Below are positions 47,531 to 59,326 of a stretch of 64,000 nucleotides of DNA, in pieces (the first letter of the stretch is position 1; every line of letters starts with the position of its first letter). Origin of the DNA: Mermis nigrescens (lineage: Eukaryota; Nematoda; Enoplea; Mermithida; Mermithidae); the NCBI GenBank assembly GCA_036768485.1, contig JAVLUZ010000145.1:18474206-18538205 (forward strand). The letters are read 5' to 3'. The notes under the pieces are model-generated. The model saw nothing but the letters and a program-made list of their open reading frames with translations, made no database searches and was not told the DNA's origin. The position numbers and the translations under genes were made by a program.

Positions 47531-47746
47531 GTAGAGAGACACTGATGCATAACTTCAGAATAGCCCTATCTCTTTGAATTTGTACGTTTCTGCATTAATA
47601 TTTATTCATTTGTTTTAATCAAACCCCTTCGAAATGACATCAATTACCATTTCGCCTAAACTCCCCGACGGAATACAACGGTGTAAAAAGGCAATTCCCA
47701 AATGTGTTGCCCAAAGTAAAATATCTCCAAAAATAAAACTGCAACA
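47531..47746 (-). repeat. Inverted copy of 46349-46546
   Basis: It begins GTAGAGAGACACTGATGC and is the near-complete reverse complement of the arm ending GCATCAGTGCCTCTCTAC at 46546. The pair brackets the pol remnant. Confidence 0.85.
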
Positions 47747-47788
47747 ATTTTTCTTGGAAATTTTGAAAATTAATTAGCTCATGATCAA

Positions 47789-48026
47789 CAAGGGGAGGAA
47801 TGAAATGATTAGCAGGTGCTCGAGCGATCAAAATTGGAACAGTAGAACTGATTATATACTGTAGTTAGTTGCTTGTAGTATTAATACTGTAATGTAGATG
47901 TACAATCTAGTTTGTCTAGTTTAGTAATAGTCACGTGTCGTTTTTACCACTATAAGTACTTCATGCAGTCTTAATTAATGCTCATTCTTCTTCATTGAAC
48001 TTCGATATATAGCTCGCCCGGCTATA
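47789..48026 (+). mobile_element. Gypsy polypurine tract and 3' LTR
   Basis: The polypurine tract CAAGGGGAGGAA (47789-47800) directly precedes a 226-bp LTR (47801-48026). The LTR is nearly identical to 20605-20830 over its length. It ends GGCTATA rather than GGCTACA, and no PBS follows, as expected for a 3' LTR. Confidence 0.8.
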
Positions 48027-48042
48027 CTGCTAGTACTCCTGC

Positions 48043-48262
48043 CTATAGTCTGTTTCATAAAACTTTGAGGTTTTCGAAAAAGTTTGAAGCGACTACAAAA
48101 GTATTTTAAACTAATACAATAAATACGATATTCTACAGTATGTCGAGTCATATAGAGACGTATGCTTGTGTTGAGCTGCATTACTGCATCAAAAGTTTAA
48201 ACCACTTTTGTAGCCTGATTACTGCATCAAAATACTGCATCAAAAGTTTAAACCACTTTTGT
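48043..48262. mobile_element. MITE with CTATAGTCTGTTT end, copy 2 (rearranged)
   Basis: It has the same left end as 19913. The segment TACTGCATCAAAAGTTTAAA then repeats within 80 bp, and the right end is lost. Confidence 0.5.
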
Positions 48263-48323
48263 AACTAATGCCTGTATATCGACCTAAGTAACCGGGAGTT
48301 AGGTCGATATACAGGCATTAGTT
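48263..48323. repeat. Perfect 25-bp hairpin
   Basis: The arms start AACTAATGCCTGTATATCGA (48263-48287) and end TCGATATACAGGCATTAGTT (48299-48323). They are exactly complementary around an 11-nt loop. Confidence 0.9.
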
Positions 48324-49497
48324 TGGGCCGTACGCCGTAGGGTTTAAACAATCGTTTTCTTTTCTTTTCTTTTCTTGTATTAAAGTAAAACTTGAATGCG
48401 TCTAAATGTATTTCACGTCAAACCTGCATTTTGGATTAGGTGCTAACTTATGTACATACTTTATCTTGTTTAGCTAGATGAATTCCTATCAAAAGGATAA
48501 AGACGGCCTGTGATTTCTCCAAAAGATGAAGATAATGATAAAATAAATAAATCGTCAAGATAAAGATAGAGATATCTTTATCTTTATCTTGCTAAAAAGA
48601 TAAGGATAAAGATATCTTTTACAACACTAGCAGTAAGCCTAAAAAAACGTCGAATTGATAACTACAAGTCGGAAGCGCATGAACTTCTCTAATTTTCAGT
48701 ATTTATACCCACTGGTATTTTTATAAACCTCGGTCGCCATTAGTTTTTGCCGAAGTTTAATCTTATTTAGATCCTAAGTGGAAACTTTTGTATGGAAATC
48801 AATTTTCAGCATTTCATCGAGTAGTTACGAAAGTGGTTTTCAGGCAGCATGCAGTATAGTATAACTTTTTTATTGCAGAATTTTATGCGCATATCAATCG
48901 CTGTGCTTAGTGAATGATTTTCAAATTTTCTGGTCTCCGGTAAACTCCATCTAGGCCATACTGGAAAGTTTTACTGCAGTGGTTTCTGCTCCAAACGTTA
49001 AATGGTGCAAAAAGCTTTTAAAAATTATTGTACACACTATGTAAATATGTACAGCATGGGAATTATGGAGGGTCGGGCCCAAAAATATTTGAAAAATGCC
49101 TTTTTGGGCTAAAAATGATTACTGTTTTTTACAATGCTCGTTCTTTCTAAATCAGCAGAAAAAATTGTGTAAATTGGTCAAAATATAATCAAAACGTGTG
49201 TATAGCGCGAAGCCCTGAAAATCTCAGGTTTCAGTCAAAAGTGAGCTAAAAACGCTCAAAAAGGCACACTTTTCACAATTTTCACGAATGATCGAGAATT
49301 CGCGGCCATTTTTCTGGTCAGTGGGCATTCTGGAGGTCAAATCCCTCGGAAACATATGGTTATATTTACATAAGTAATGTCGGACTCTTCCATTAATAAC
49401 AGTTTGTTAAATTCAGCTCTAGAAAATGTAGGTGCCATTCAAGGCTCAAAACTTTTTGACTGATATGGCGGAAGCGGTAGGTAATATGGAATGCAGT
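48324..49497. other. Unassigned stretch with simple repeats
   Basis: A (TTTTC)n tract lies at about 48356-48377, and GATAAAGATA-type repeats at about 48500-48615. R3-like fragments occur near 49025-49350. No gene was seen. Confidence 0.6.
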
Positions 49498-51879
49498 ATC
49501 TTAGGTAGCGCGTTAGCGCGTACCTATAATATACTTGGGTACCCCTAACACCTGTGCCCCCCTACAGCTGTAACGGGACACTTCTGGAAGGTGCGGATTT
49601 TTTTAAAAGGAAGATAATAAAAAAATTCGCTGCCTGTGTTTTTTGTTTTTCTTGAAACTTAAAACTATCTGTGTGAAGAAGGTGTAAAGTTTTTGTGTAA
49701 CGTTATAACATAGGACAAATTTTGGGACCTTTTTGTCACGGCATGTGGACAACTGAGTATTGATGACTCGAACAATTGAACAGCAAAGGATTATAGAGGT
49801 ATAAATTCTACAGAACATCATTTTTTTGTTTTTTGAAATTCGCATTAGTTCTCGAATGGCAGTGTAAAGAGTGCGAAAATCTGGGGGTGAAAAATCACTT
49901 TTTGGTCGAGTTTTCAACCTGCCTATGTCTGATTCTAACTCCGGTTATGAGTTTTTTGAAATGTTTTCTGACAGAAATGTAGAGCGGATCAAGGGCAACA
50001 TTCTGCATATAAGCAAAGTCTTATACGCTCTATGGTGAGTTAGATCCTGGGGTTTAAAGTTTACACTCTAGTGGATGGTGTAAAAAACGGATTTTAAGTA
50101 AGATTTCTCTGCCAAATTTTTCCGCTTATGAGTCAGTGTGAATTGAAGACAGCATTAATAAAGTGCCCCTCAGGGGCTACACATCGCAGCAAACCGCATT
50201 TAAAAAAACGCAATATTGAGTTATTTATGGGGGTGTAAAGTTCGAAATCAGAGGTAAAAAATGGGCGAAAAAACACGTTTTTTCCGAAGTTTGATTAATT
50301 AATCATACCAAATAATTTTTGCAACAGAATTTCGGCACACAGGAATGTACTACGACGATTTAAAAGCCACAAATTGTACCAAACCGAATTTCTTTAAACT
50401 CAATGGGGAGTTCGGTACGGAATTTCAAAGTTTACAGTGTTCTAAATGATGGAAAATACGTTTTTGTTGCGTTTTTTGTTCGCCACTTTCTCCGTCCAGA
50501 AGTCGAGATGAGTCCAATAGAATAAAAATAAAGTGCATTATATCGGATGCATGTCAAAGCAAATTGTCTAAACATTAATATTTAGCGAGTGTAAAGTCAA
50601 AAATTTGGTGTTTAAAATGCGTTTCTGTCTTGTTTTTTCTGCCTGCTTCTCCGGTTATGAGTCAGGGACACGATTATCAAGTCTAGAAATGGACCAGGAA
50701 CCAAATTTGATATGCCAGTCTGGCGCATATATTTACACTCTACAGCGTTGTAAAGTGGTTTACACCTATTGTTAGTTTGCCCATAGAACATTATGGAGGC
50801 TTAATTTTTTTCATAAATATTAATCGTAATATCGGAACAATATCAAAATTACGAATCTGACCAAAATCTTCTTTACACTAGGTGTTTACATGAAGTTTAC
50901 ACTACATATGTATTTATCTTCGTTTTTGAGCATTCCAGAAACCTAATTTTTTCCTAAAGTCTAGAAATTTTCAAAGAATCAAATGTGAGACGTCACGTAG
51001 GCGCGTTTGTTTACATCCAACAGTGATGTAAAGTAGTTTACACTCATTGTTTATTTGTCCTCAGACCATTGTAGACATGCAATTTTTTCATAAATGTTGG
51101 TAATAATATCCGAGTAATATCAGATTTACGAATCGAAATAAAATCCTCTTTACACTAGGCGGTTGTGTAAAGTTTACACTGCATGTAGCATTGCAAAAAC
51201 CGAAATTTTTCCTGAGATCTAAAAATTTACAGGGAATGAAATATAGGACGTCAGCTGGGCGCATCTGTTTACACTCAAGAGTGATGTAAAGTGGTTTACA
51301 TCTGTGTCTATTTGTCCTTAAACCGTTATGGAGATGTAATTTTTTCATGAATGTTGATCGTAATATCCGAGTAATATCGAATTTACAAATCCGACTAAAA
51401 TCTTCTTTACACTCGTTGCTAGATTAAAGTTTACACTATATAATAAGCTCCATTCAAGAGCCTCACGGTAACTTATTTTTTCCCTAAAGTCGTAAAATAT
51501 ATATTTAAACAGATGTGATACGTCTGCTAGGGGCGCATGGAGAGTAGTGTAAATTGATTAACACCTAATGTTAATTTGTTCTTAGAACATTATAGAGGTT
51601 TCGTTTCCTAATAAATGCTGATCGTTATATCAGAGCAATATCGAAATGAATTATTCCACCAAAATTCTTTACACTCTTGTGTAAAGTTTAAAATGTAAAT
51701 TAAGTTTAGCTCTAGAAAGTTTTGGAAGCATTTTTCTTTACATGATGTTCTACGTAACATAAGAATTACTAATCAGAATGTTTGTTTCTTCTACAACTAG
51801 TAGTTTTGTAAAGTTTAAACCATTCAATTATTAGAAGAACCGCACTGTAAATGAAATCTAGTATTGTATTTCCAAATCT
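49498..51879 (+). mobile_element. Foldback left arm, copy d (best preserved)
   Basis: The arm starts ATCTTAGGTAGCGCG and runs about 2.4 kb. Its inner half consists of degenerate tandem subrepeats. The recurring TTTACACT..TTTACACT block appears at about 50876, 51154, 51410 and 51673, giving spacings of 278, 256 and 263 bp. The arm has no TRIM at the site occupied in the array. Confidence 0.82.
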
Positions 51880-52514
51880 TGCTAGTTAAAAGTAGGGTAC
51901 TAGCAAAGAAAAATGCTTCGATGGAACAAAAAAGGGGAATATACTTGGGATTGAGAATTATCGAGGATGTAAAAGGAGAGGACTGGGAAAAATCTCCCTA
52001 TGTTATATGCCAAAAATCGCAAAATATGTTAAAAACCAGACTTTCTCTAAACAATGCAAAAAATCGAAGTATATTCTGCGGCCTCCCAATAGAAATAAAC
52101 TATTTGCTAAAAAATTTGATTGAAAAAAGCAGCGAATTAGCAATGCAGTAGCTAAGCGAATTGAATGAAATAGATGAAATAGTACATATCGATGCATTCA
52201 AGACAATCGATGATATTGTTGGTTCAAACCAGTAAGGAAACACGGAAGCTGACGTGCAACAGACCTTATGTAGATACTCTTTTACACATGTCTACAACAA
52301 TTGTTTACTAAACTTTTACATTTTTCAAAGGCCGCAGAATATACTTCGATTTTTTGCATTGTTTAGAGAAAGTCTGGTTTTTAACATATTTTGCGATTTT
52401 TGGCATATAACATAGGGAGATTTTTCCTAGTCCCCTCCTTTTACATCCTCGATAATTCTCAATCCCAAGTATATTCCCCTTTTTTGTTCCATCGGAGCAT
52501 TTTTCTTTGCTAGT
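51880..52514. mobile_element. Foldback core with about 190-bp TIRs, copy d
   Basis: The left TIR (GGGTACTAGCAAAG at 51894) and right TIR (ending TTTCTTTGCTAGT at 52514) are nearly perfect inverses. A short centre holds the relic ATCGATGCATTCAAGACAAT. No right arm follows. The open frame at 51864-52151 is TIR sequence. Confidence 0.85.
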
Positions 52515-52943
52515 TAGATAATGCTTCCCAGGAAAGGCTGCATCAAACTGAGTGAGTGCGGAAATTCGGTAAACCAGTGCGGGTAACGAATGCCTTTTTC
52601 GCCAAAGAACTTGAAATTAACTTGAAATCGGAGACAATTTTTTCGTTAGGACATTTTAGCTCGAGTTCCCGGCTAATTTCGAAAAACATAGTAATGCTGT
52701 AGGTACATCTGTGTACATATGCATCTGTAAACCTACACCTACGGCTTTTAGGCCGCTTTGTCCCTGTCTAGTCTATACCAGATATGCAAGGAGCTGAGGC
52801 CCTCTGGACAATGAAACAGAATTTTTTGGGGGATGATTAAGTGTGATCGGGATCTAACCCAGACCAGAACATCCTTAAATTATAATTCAATTGATCAGTT
52901 TCATTGAGCATTATGTGCCAGGTGGCTTTCATTGAATTGTATC
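52515..52943. other. Unassigned sequence
   Basis: No supported gene or repeat boundary. Confidence 0.5.
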
Positions 52944-53181
52944 TCAACAGCCCCACCAGTTTCAACCGCCCCACCATCCCAACAGCCCCACCAATAATCC
53001 CAACAGCCCCACCAATCCAAAGAGCCCCACCGTCCCAACAACCCCACCGTCCCAACAGCCCCACCGTGTTAACAGCCCCACCAATAATCCCAAGAGCCCC
53101 ACTAGTCCCAAGAGCCCCACCAATCCCAGCAGTTTCACCGTTCCAGCAGTCCTACCGTTCCAACAGTCGCACTGTCCCAAC
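52944..53181. repeat. Minisatellite, about 15-bp unit CAACAGCCCCACCGTCC
   Basis: Direct repeats of CCCAACAGCCCCACC-like units vary between TCC, ATAATCC and AAT spacers. A reverse-oriented short array lies at 54496-54567. The Pro-rich frame over it is a by-product. Confidence 0.92.
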
Positions 53182-54981
53182 CATACATGAGCGGTGGGGG
53201 ATATTTGAGTTTAAACCCCCCTCCAACCCGAAATTCTGGAAATCCCCCAAATTATGGTAGACCCCAGAATTCTATTTTTAGCACATTTCTTGGTCACTTT
53301 ACCTCACCAGATTCACAGAATTTGTTCGCTGCCAATGTTGGTTCCAACTGCCCCACTGTTATAATCATAGATGCACGCACAGCACGATCGGTCTGGAGAA
53401 AGAGTTTTGAAACGAAAATGACCTCAAAACTGGTATGAATGTTAAAATAGCGTAAAAACTACGTTAATGCACATTTTCTGGCTATTTTGAAGCAGATTAG
53501 CGTGAAAGTGTTAATTTTCATTTAATTTTAACACTTATCTTTCCTCTTTTCACTAGAACATTTCTCATTTTTTTCTGGCAGTCTAGACTAGACCACAATG
53601 AGCAGGAATCTTATCTTGCGAGATGACTCAAATGAGGCAAAATCCCGGATTGCGCAAAAATGCTGATCTGGCCGGTCTACCAGTTTCTCAGGTAGAGTTA
53701 TTCTGAAAATGTAAACCTGCACGCTCGTGTATGGTCTTGATGAAATACACGAAGTCGAAAAATTGTCAACAAAATGTCTTTCATAAATCATAAAAAATTA
53801 ATATTGCCTGATTTTATATAAAATAACATTTACTTAAGATAATACTTAAACAATGTGTGAAAATGCTGAATAACACATGGCGGAATGTATAACGTTTTTA
53901 ATTTTATTTAATCGCCATGTAAAAGATAATGCAAATCGATTTAGATATCATTTTAACGAGCTTAGAAAAAAATGCAGACGCAGCAGGATCTTAGAAAACG
54001 TTATAAAACAGTAAAAACAGGATTCATCCACACATGCAATTAGGGTGGGTGAGGGGCATACCTGAGCGTGCAGGGGGAGGGTATACACCCCAGAATGCGA
54101 AATACCTACCAAGAAAATGAAAATACCCAACAATACCCCCCTCAGAATTCCATTTTTGAAATTTTTTTGTTTTTTTTAACGATTTTTTGATGCCAATGGA
54201 TAGAGTTCGACGACAAACGTTGAAAAATGGTATTTTTCGCCATAACACCATTTTCAAGACCAACATATTTTTAACTTCATTTACATAAGTTTGAGCTTTC
54301 TTTTATGCTAAGTTGTTTTTTCGTGCACATCGATCTATGCATGCAGCATGCAGCTACATTTGGGCGGTACGTACTTTCCTACTTTAATTGTACGCACATG
54401 CCGTTATTTTATGATCAAACGGAGCCCGTATAAGTTCTATGTTTCAAAAGTACATCCGCCAAACGCATTTCTCGTATAATAGCGATTGCAGTAATGGTGG
54501 GGCTGCTGGGATTACTGGTGGGGCTGTTGGGACGGTGGGGCTGTTGGGACTGGTAGGGCTGTTGAGACATCACCTTTCATTGTGCAATTGCATTTGTATA
54601 GTGAAGTATTTTCACTGATTTTCAGCCAGCCAGGGCCTGAATTTATACATTTTTTTGAGCGATTGGCGCTGAATTTACAACATATTTCACAAAACAGAAA
54701 AAAATAGAATTTTGAATTAAGTTATTGCCAAAAGCGCAAAGTGCTATAATAGAAAGCAAGCTTTTGGCATAGACAGAACGTTCTGGAATGTATTTGGGTA
54801 TTTTAAATGTTTGCCATGAAAATCCTTAGATTCGTTACTGTTGCCAGGAGAACAGCAATGTACTCGTAATTTTGCAATTTTATAAAATTACTGCTCAAAG
54901 GCCAGCCTATGCTCGCATAATACTGGCACAAAACAATCGATATTAGCCAAAATTGATGTATATATGTATGCATGTGCCTAC
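53182..54981. other. Repeat fragments, no gene
   Basis: An R2/R3-type fragment lies at about 53185-53300, and a diverged R2 copy at about 54060-54260. The reverse minisatellite is at 54496-54567. Nothing coding was recognised. Confidence 0.5.
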
Positions 54982-55245
54982 CAGACATGCACGTGGGGAA
55001 GTCTAGACCCCCCGGAATGGAAAAATGGGAAATTTTCTCTGGAAAATGCGGGAGAAATGAAGGTAACAGATAAAATTTAGAGATTTTCTTCAAAAGTATT
55101 TTAAATTGACCAGACTGTGTAATAATCTAGTTTAACGCTATTTCAGCGCTTATACCAGTTTTTGAGGCCATTTTGGCCTAAAAACGCTCAGTTCTTGATC
55201 ACCGGGACGGCTAACCCTCCGGATCAACCATGCTGTGCATATATG
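54982..55245 (+). mobile_element. hAT-like MITE, family R3
   Basis: The ends CAGACATGCACG and GTGCATATATG are inverted repeats, with a perfect 8-bp duplication GTGCCTAC (54974-54981 and 55246-55253). Related copies are at 59327-59882 (interrupted) and 62715-62980. Confidence 0.88.
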
Positions 55246-55971
55246 GTGCCTACTATCTGAAATAAAGAAGAGGTTACCACTTGTATATATTCGACAAATT
55301 TTGAATCAGAACTGGAATTTTCAAATTTTACTCCGTAGAAATTTTTTCAGTAAAAACTGACAAAAAATTTTGAATAAAAGACTAATACTATTCTGCACAA
55401 CAATATGTAGGTACTCAAAAAGACTGTAGAAATATAAAATGACTGACGTGAATGGTAGAATCAGCTAAAAATTGACTGTGATAGGAAATATGAATTTTTT
55501 CAAAATAAAAAGTTTTTTGAACAATTAAAATGCTTTTGATTCCCTTTCTGAAAATGAAATCTAAAAGGTTTATTTTAATTTTTCTGAAATAGAAGGATTA
55601 GTTAGCCAAGCTAAGAAGAGCAACATTGCAAACAATACAATATCAATTGTTTATTCTTCGATTCGTCTAGAAAAGCACGAATATTTGCAATAATTAAAAA
55701 TGGAAGAATGAAATAATCTTTCCGAAAGCTCAAAATTTAAATAAATCATGTGCATTTTGAAAATCGTCATTCTCTCGCCTTGCATGTTCTATTGCTGATT
55801 ATTCGCTCGCTTTTTAATAAATTGAACGCACTTTCATTATTTGTCGTATTTTGCTATTGTAGTGTTTTATGCGTCATGTTCGTGAGATTCCCAGCAACAA
55901 AATATTCGCTTTAAATGTTTCATTTGCTAGAAAATGAATTTAAGTCTAACTTTTACACCGCGTTTTTTTAG

Positions 55972-56071
55972 GATTTTTGCGGGCACCCGACGTTACGCAC
56001 CATTGCCGGGCTGGGCGTTCACCCGGATTAATCTGCCATCAGCCGAAATAGCCAGCAAAATACGCGCGTGA
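55972..56071 (+). CDS. Possible terminal exon, GC-rich, unrecognised
   Basis: After acceptor cgcgtttttttag one frame reads IFAGTRRYAPLPGWAFTRIN, then LPSAEIASKIRA, and stops at TGA (56069-56071). Its GC content is well above the surroundings. I cannot name a family, and no upstream partner exon was found. It could be a real last exon, a captured fragment, or chance. Confidence 0.35.
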
Positions 56072-56559
56072 CAAACGCGGTAATTCATAACGATGCTTTC
56101 CTCGATATATAGAATGCATGTACATAATCCATTTGTATTGCGCGTACACACATTATGATTATCTCATATTTTTTCATGTTTTTCTATATTGCGAACCGGG
56201 CCGCCACCGCAACATGCCCGTCTGTCTGTCCGTCTCTGAAGCCGACTGACTACTACTAGACGATTTTCGTTTTTTCCTCACTTTTTTTCACTCACTCGGC
56301 CGTCTACTATTTGCCTACGAATTTCATATACTTCAGTACACAAATCGTCGGGTCGCCTAAACGCTACCTATGCCTTACGTATAATAAATATCTACCGCGT
56401 CCTTTGCTCGCACACGCACATACGTTTACGCGTGTATATTGATCAAAAGTCTGAGCAAAAATCTTTTCCTCTTATTATTTTTATTATTATTATTCCATAG
56501 TGATGGTTGTAGCAAAACCTCACTCACTTTGCTTCACCACACTACCACCGTAGGTTTGT

Positions 56560-56693
56560 ATGCGTACACGCATTTTCTCGCCTCAGCACGTGTCTAAAAA
56601 TAGACCGTTGCGCCGAATTTTCCTCCCGCTTTCGCCATCGCCGCCGCCGCTGCCGCCCCGCAACCGTCGTCGGACATTTGCGCATTCGACCAA
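56560..56693 (+). other. Candidate first exon or promoter-proximal region
   Basis: A GC-rich stretch with CCGCCGCCGCTGCCGCC and an ATG at 56560 ends at donor AAG|gtaata (56694). The Pro/Arg-rich translation has no family signature, and the opposite strand is also open. A 5' UTR exon is as likely as coding. Confidence 0.25.
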
Positions 56694-58577
56694 GGTAATA
56701 AATTATGAAACGTTTAAAAAACAAACTTTTTTAGAGCGGCGATGCGGTCTGTCTGTTACCGCTTGCGATAAAATCTTGTGTAACACGCTCGTCCGCGATA
56801 ATAATGTCCTCCCTGAAACCGCACATTTACGGCTTTTGTCATTTCTCTTTCTATTCGGCTGGACCAACCTTAATTGTTAGTCGTTTCTTTCGCCGCATTT
56901 CTTTCTCACAAAATACTTATAGAAAGCTTAATCTCTTGCTCTTCGTTTCATCCGTGCGACTCATTTGCAATTTTCTTATCCGGTCCTTCGTCATTTTGAT
57001 TGCGTACGGCGCGCAATTTTTAATTGGCATAATCAATATTGGTATGCAGCGATTTTTTTCTTGCAAAAAACACGCAGACGGCTAGCCTAGTGGTCTGGTC
57101 GATCAGGTGAATGCATAATCTCTGTTTCATTATTTGATCCTGTTTTTATGTGGTAAGAGCCTTCAGCCATCCTGATATGTTTTTTCATTACTATGCTGCT
57201 GCGAACCATAATTTGATTTATCCATGAACACAGTTGAGAAAAGAAGGTTTACAGAACAGTGAACGAATCTAAATAATATTAAAATGCTATTCCATAATCG
57301 ATCCAGCTTTAATCTTTATAAATTTATGCCACCAAACGAAAAATTATAAGAATATTATATTATGAAAGTGAGTACAGAAATAGTCATTATAGTTGCGTTC
57401 GCTTAAAAAACGTTTTCGACTCGGCTGAGTGTTTCTCAAGAGACCGGTATTTCAGAATTTGCTGCCAAACGTCATCCTTTTTTCTAGTTTTTTTTGTCGT
57501 ATTGATGACTTCCTATTATATCGTAGAATGAATGACTGTTTTTGTTCTATTGTGCTTCGACTATGCGTCAGATCTCTTGGATTGTTTTTCAATATAAAAA
57601 AGTTGAATTTTTCACATAATAATATCCTACACGAAAGTATCTACTCAGATTTGAGGATATTTGTTTTGTGGGAACATTAATTCATCTGTCCAGACTGATC
57701 TTTCGAGGCAAATTCCCGATTATTTTTCCCTTAAGAGAAGTGACGATTTTGTTCAGTAGCTCGTAATTTTTTGCTTGTTATCTACTTGTAACTTTGTGCT
57801 TATTCTCATGAGAAATTCGATAACCATTAAATCATTTTATTCAAAAACCTGATGCACTTACTTATTCTACGAAACAAAACTGGTTATTCTATTATTCGAT
57901 GGGCCATTAAGCTAGTTTTTATACAATGAAAATATGCGCGGCATTATAAAAACTTGGAAAATGATATCAGAAGCGGCTAAAGCTCATATCAGCGCATAAG
58001 CTTATAAGTTTTTTAAAATTGTTCATCAGTCATCATTTTTTAACTTTAGGCTTCGCTTAATATAAGCAACTTCTTATAACCAGTCGTAAATAAATATTGG
58101 TGATTTTTGAGAATATTTTGTTGTTACTTTCTGGTTTGTTCGCTTTTTTCATTGCTACTGTATGCCTGCCCTGTTTAACTTTTTTCTAATTGGTGTCAGT
58201 TCTTATCTGGTACTTGTTTCATTTTGTGAATTAATCCTCCTGCAGAAAGCTATAAATTGTCAATTGAAGTTAATCTTGAAATAAACTCACGTGATATTCT
58301 GAAATCGTTTGACTTTTCTTATATGTTGTTGCCGTAAAATGTAAAAAAACCTATTTCAGCAATAATCGTGTTCTTTAAAGTAGGTATCCTTTCTTATTCC
58401 AACTTACTGAAATCTTTATATTTTCGAGATTTGAATTTCAAAAGATCATTAAACAATTTATCTTCTGAAGCTGACTAAAACGACGTAATACTAGACATCA
58501 GAATCGAGTAGATTCGCAAAATTGAAATAATTTCCGTATGCTCTAGCCCGCTGTCCACAAATTAGGTTTACCTACTA
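56694..58577. other. Unassigned AT-rich sequence
   Basis: Several open frames of 80-100 codons (for example 57429-57680) lack codon character or family resemblance. No repeat family was recognised. Confidence 0.5.
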
Positions 58578-58823
58578 CTATAGTCTATTCCATTCCAAAG
58601 GGTCCATTTTTAGAAAATGCTTGCCGATTTAAACAAGCTATAATAGCAATTAAGACATACGTTGTGCTTATAATATTTCGCGTAGTTATCAAAAGGCACT
58701 ATCACAGCATCACTTTATGCAAAGCTGCATTATTGTTAGCTATCCGTTGGGACATTTCTCTACCCAACCAACATTTTCACACAGTTAGTGAAAGAGGGCC
58801 ATCAGGAATGGAACAGACTATAG
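58578..58823. mobile_element. MITE with CTATAGTCTATTCC ends, copy 3
   Basis: The left CTATAGTCTATTCCATTCC and right GGAATGGAACAGACTATAG are inverted repeats of about 19 bp. The minus-strand open frame 58777-59016 overlaps it and is not supported as a gene. Confidence 0.68.
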
Positions 58824-59326
58824 CTCTAAATTTCAACTTCTTATTCATTTGAGCTTTCTGATTAATTTTTGCAGTCAGTTCCTTTTTTATTCTACCACAT
58901 TGCACTACTTCTGCTAGTTTCGACAAGTGGTAAGTCCTTGTTCGATAGATTTTATAAAACTTGTGAAAGACTTCTCCGGCTTGCAAAGGTTTGGCGGAAT
59001 CGGGCCCAGAGGCCAAAAGCCTGATTTTTTACCCACTGAAAAATTCTACCTCGGTTTACAAATATGACTTTACCTAAAGTTGGGCTCTAGATAATCTACC
59101 TCTATTAACAGGTAGGCATCTACCTGCATTTATGAACACGTCCTCAGGGCTCAAATTTTGAAACACGTCGGTGTGGGCGAACAAGCTTCATTTTCGACGT
59201 TTCTCTGACGGCTTTTGTACGAACTCCAATTTTTGGCCAAAAACGGCCAAAATCGCAAGTTTTTCCAAAATTCGGGGGAGGGTCAAAACTTTTCTGACTT
59301 TTAGGGGTGGAAGGTCCCCTATCCGA

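Noticed and set aside
49498..49530. Helitron 3' end from the terminal hairpin
   Set aside because: The sequence beyond the hairpin is ATGAT/AAGAT, not CTRR, and both ends of the family carry the hairpin. It is kept only as a possible Helentron-type alternative.
52904..53260. Proline-rich protein
   Set aside because: It is a minisatellite by-product, and both strands read through.
58777..59016. Minus-strand 79-codon gene
   Set aside because: It overlaps a MITE end and has no splice or family support.
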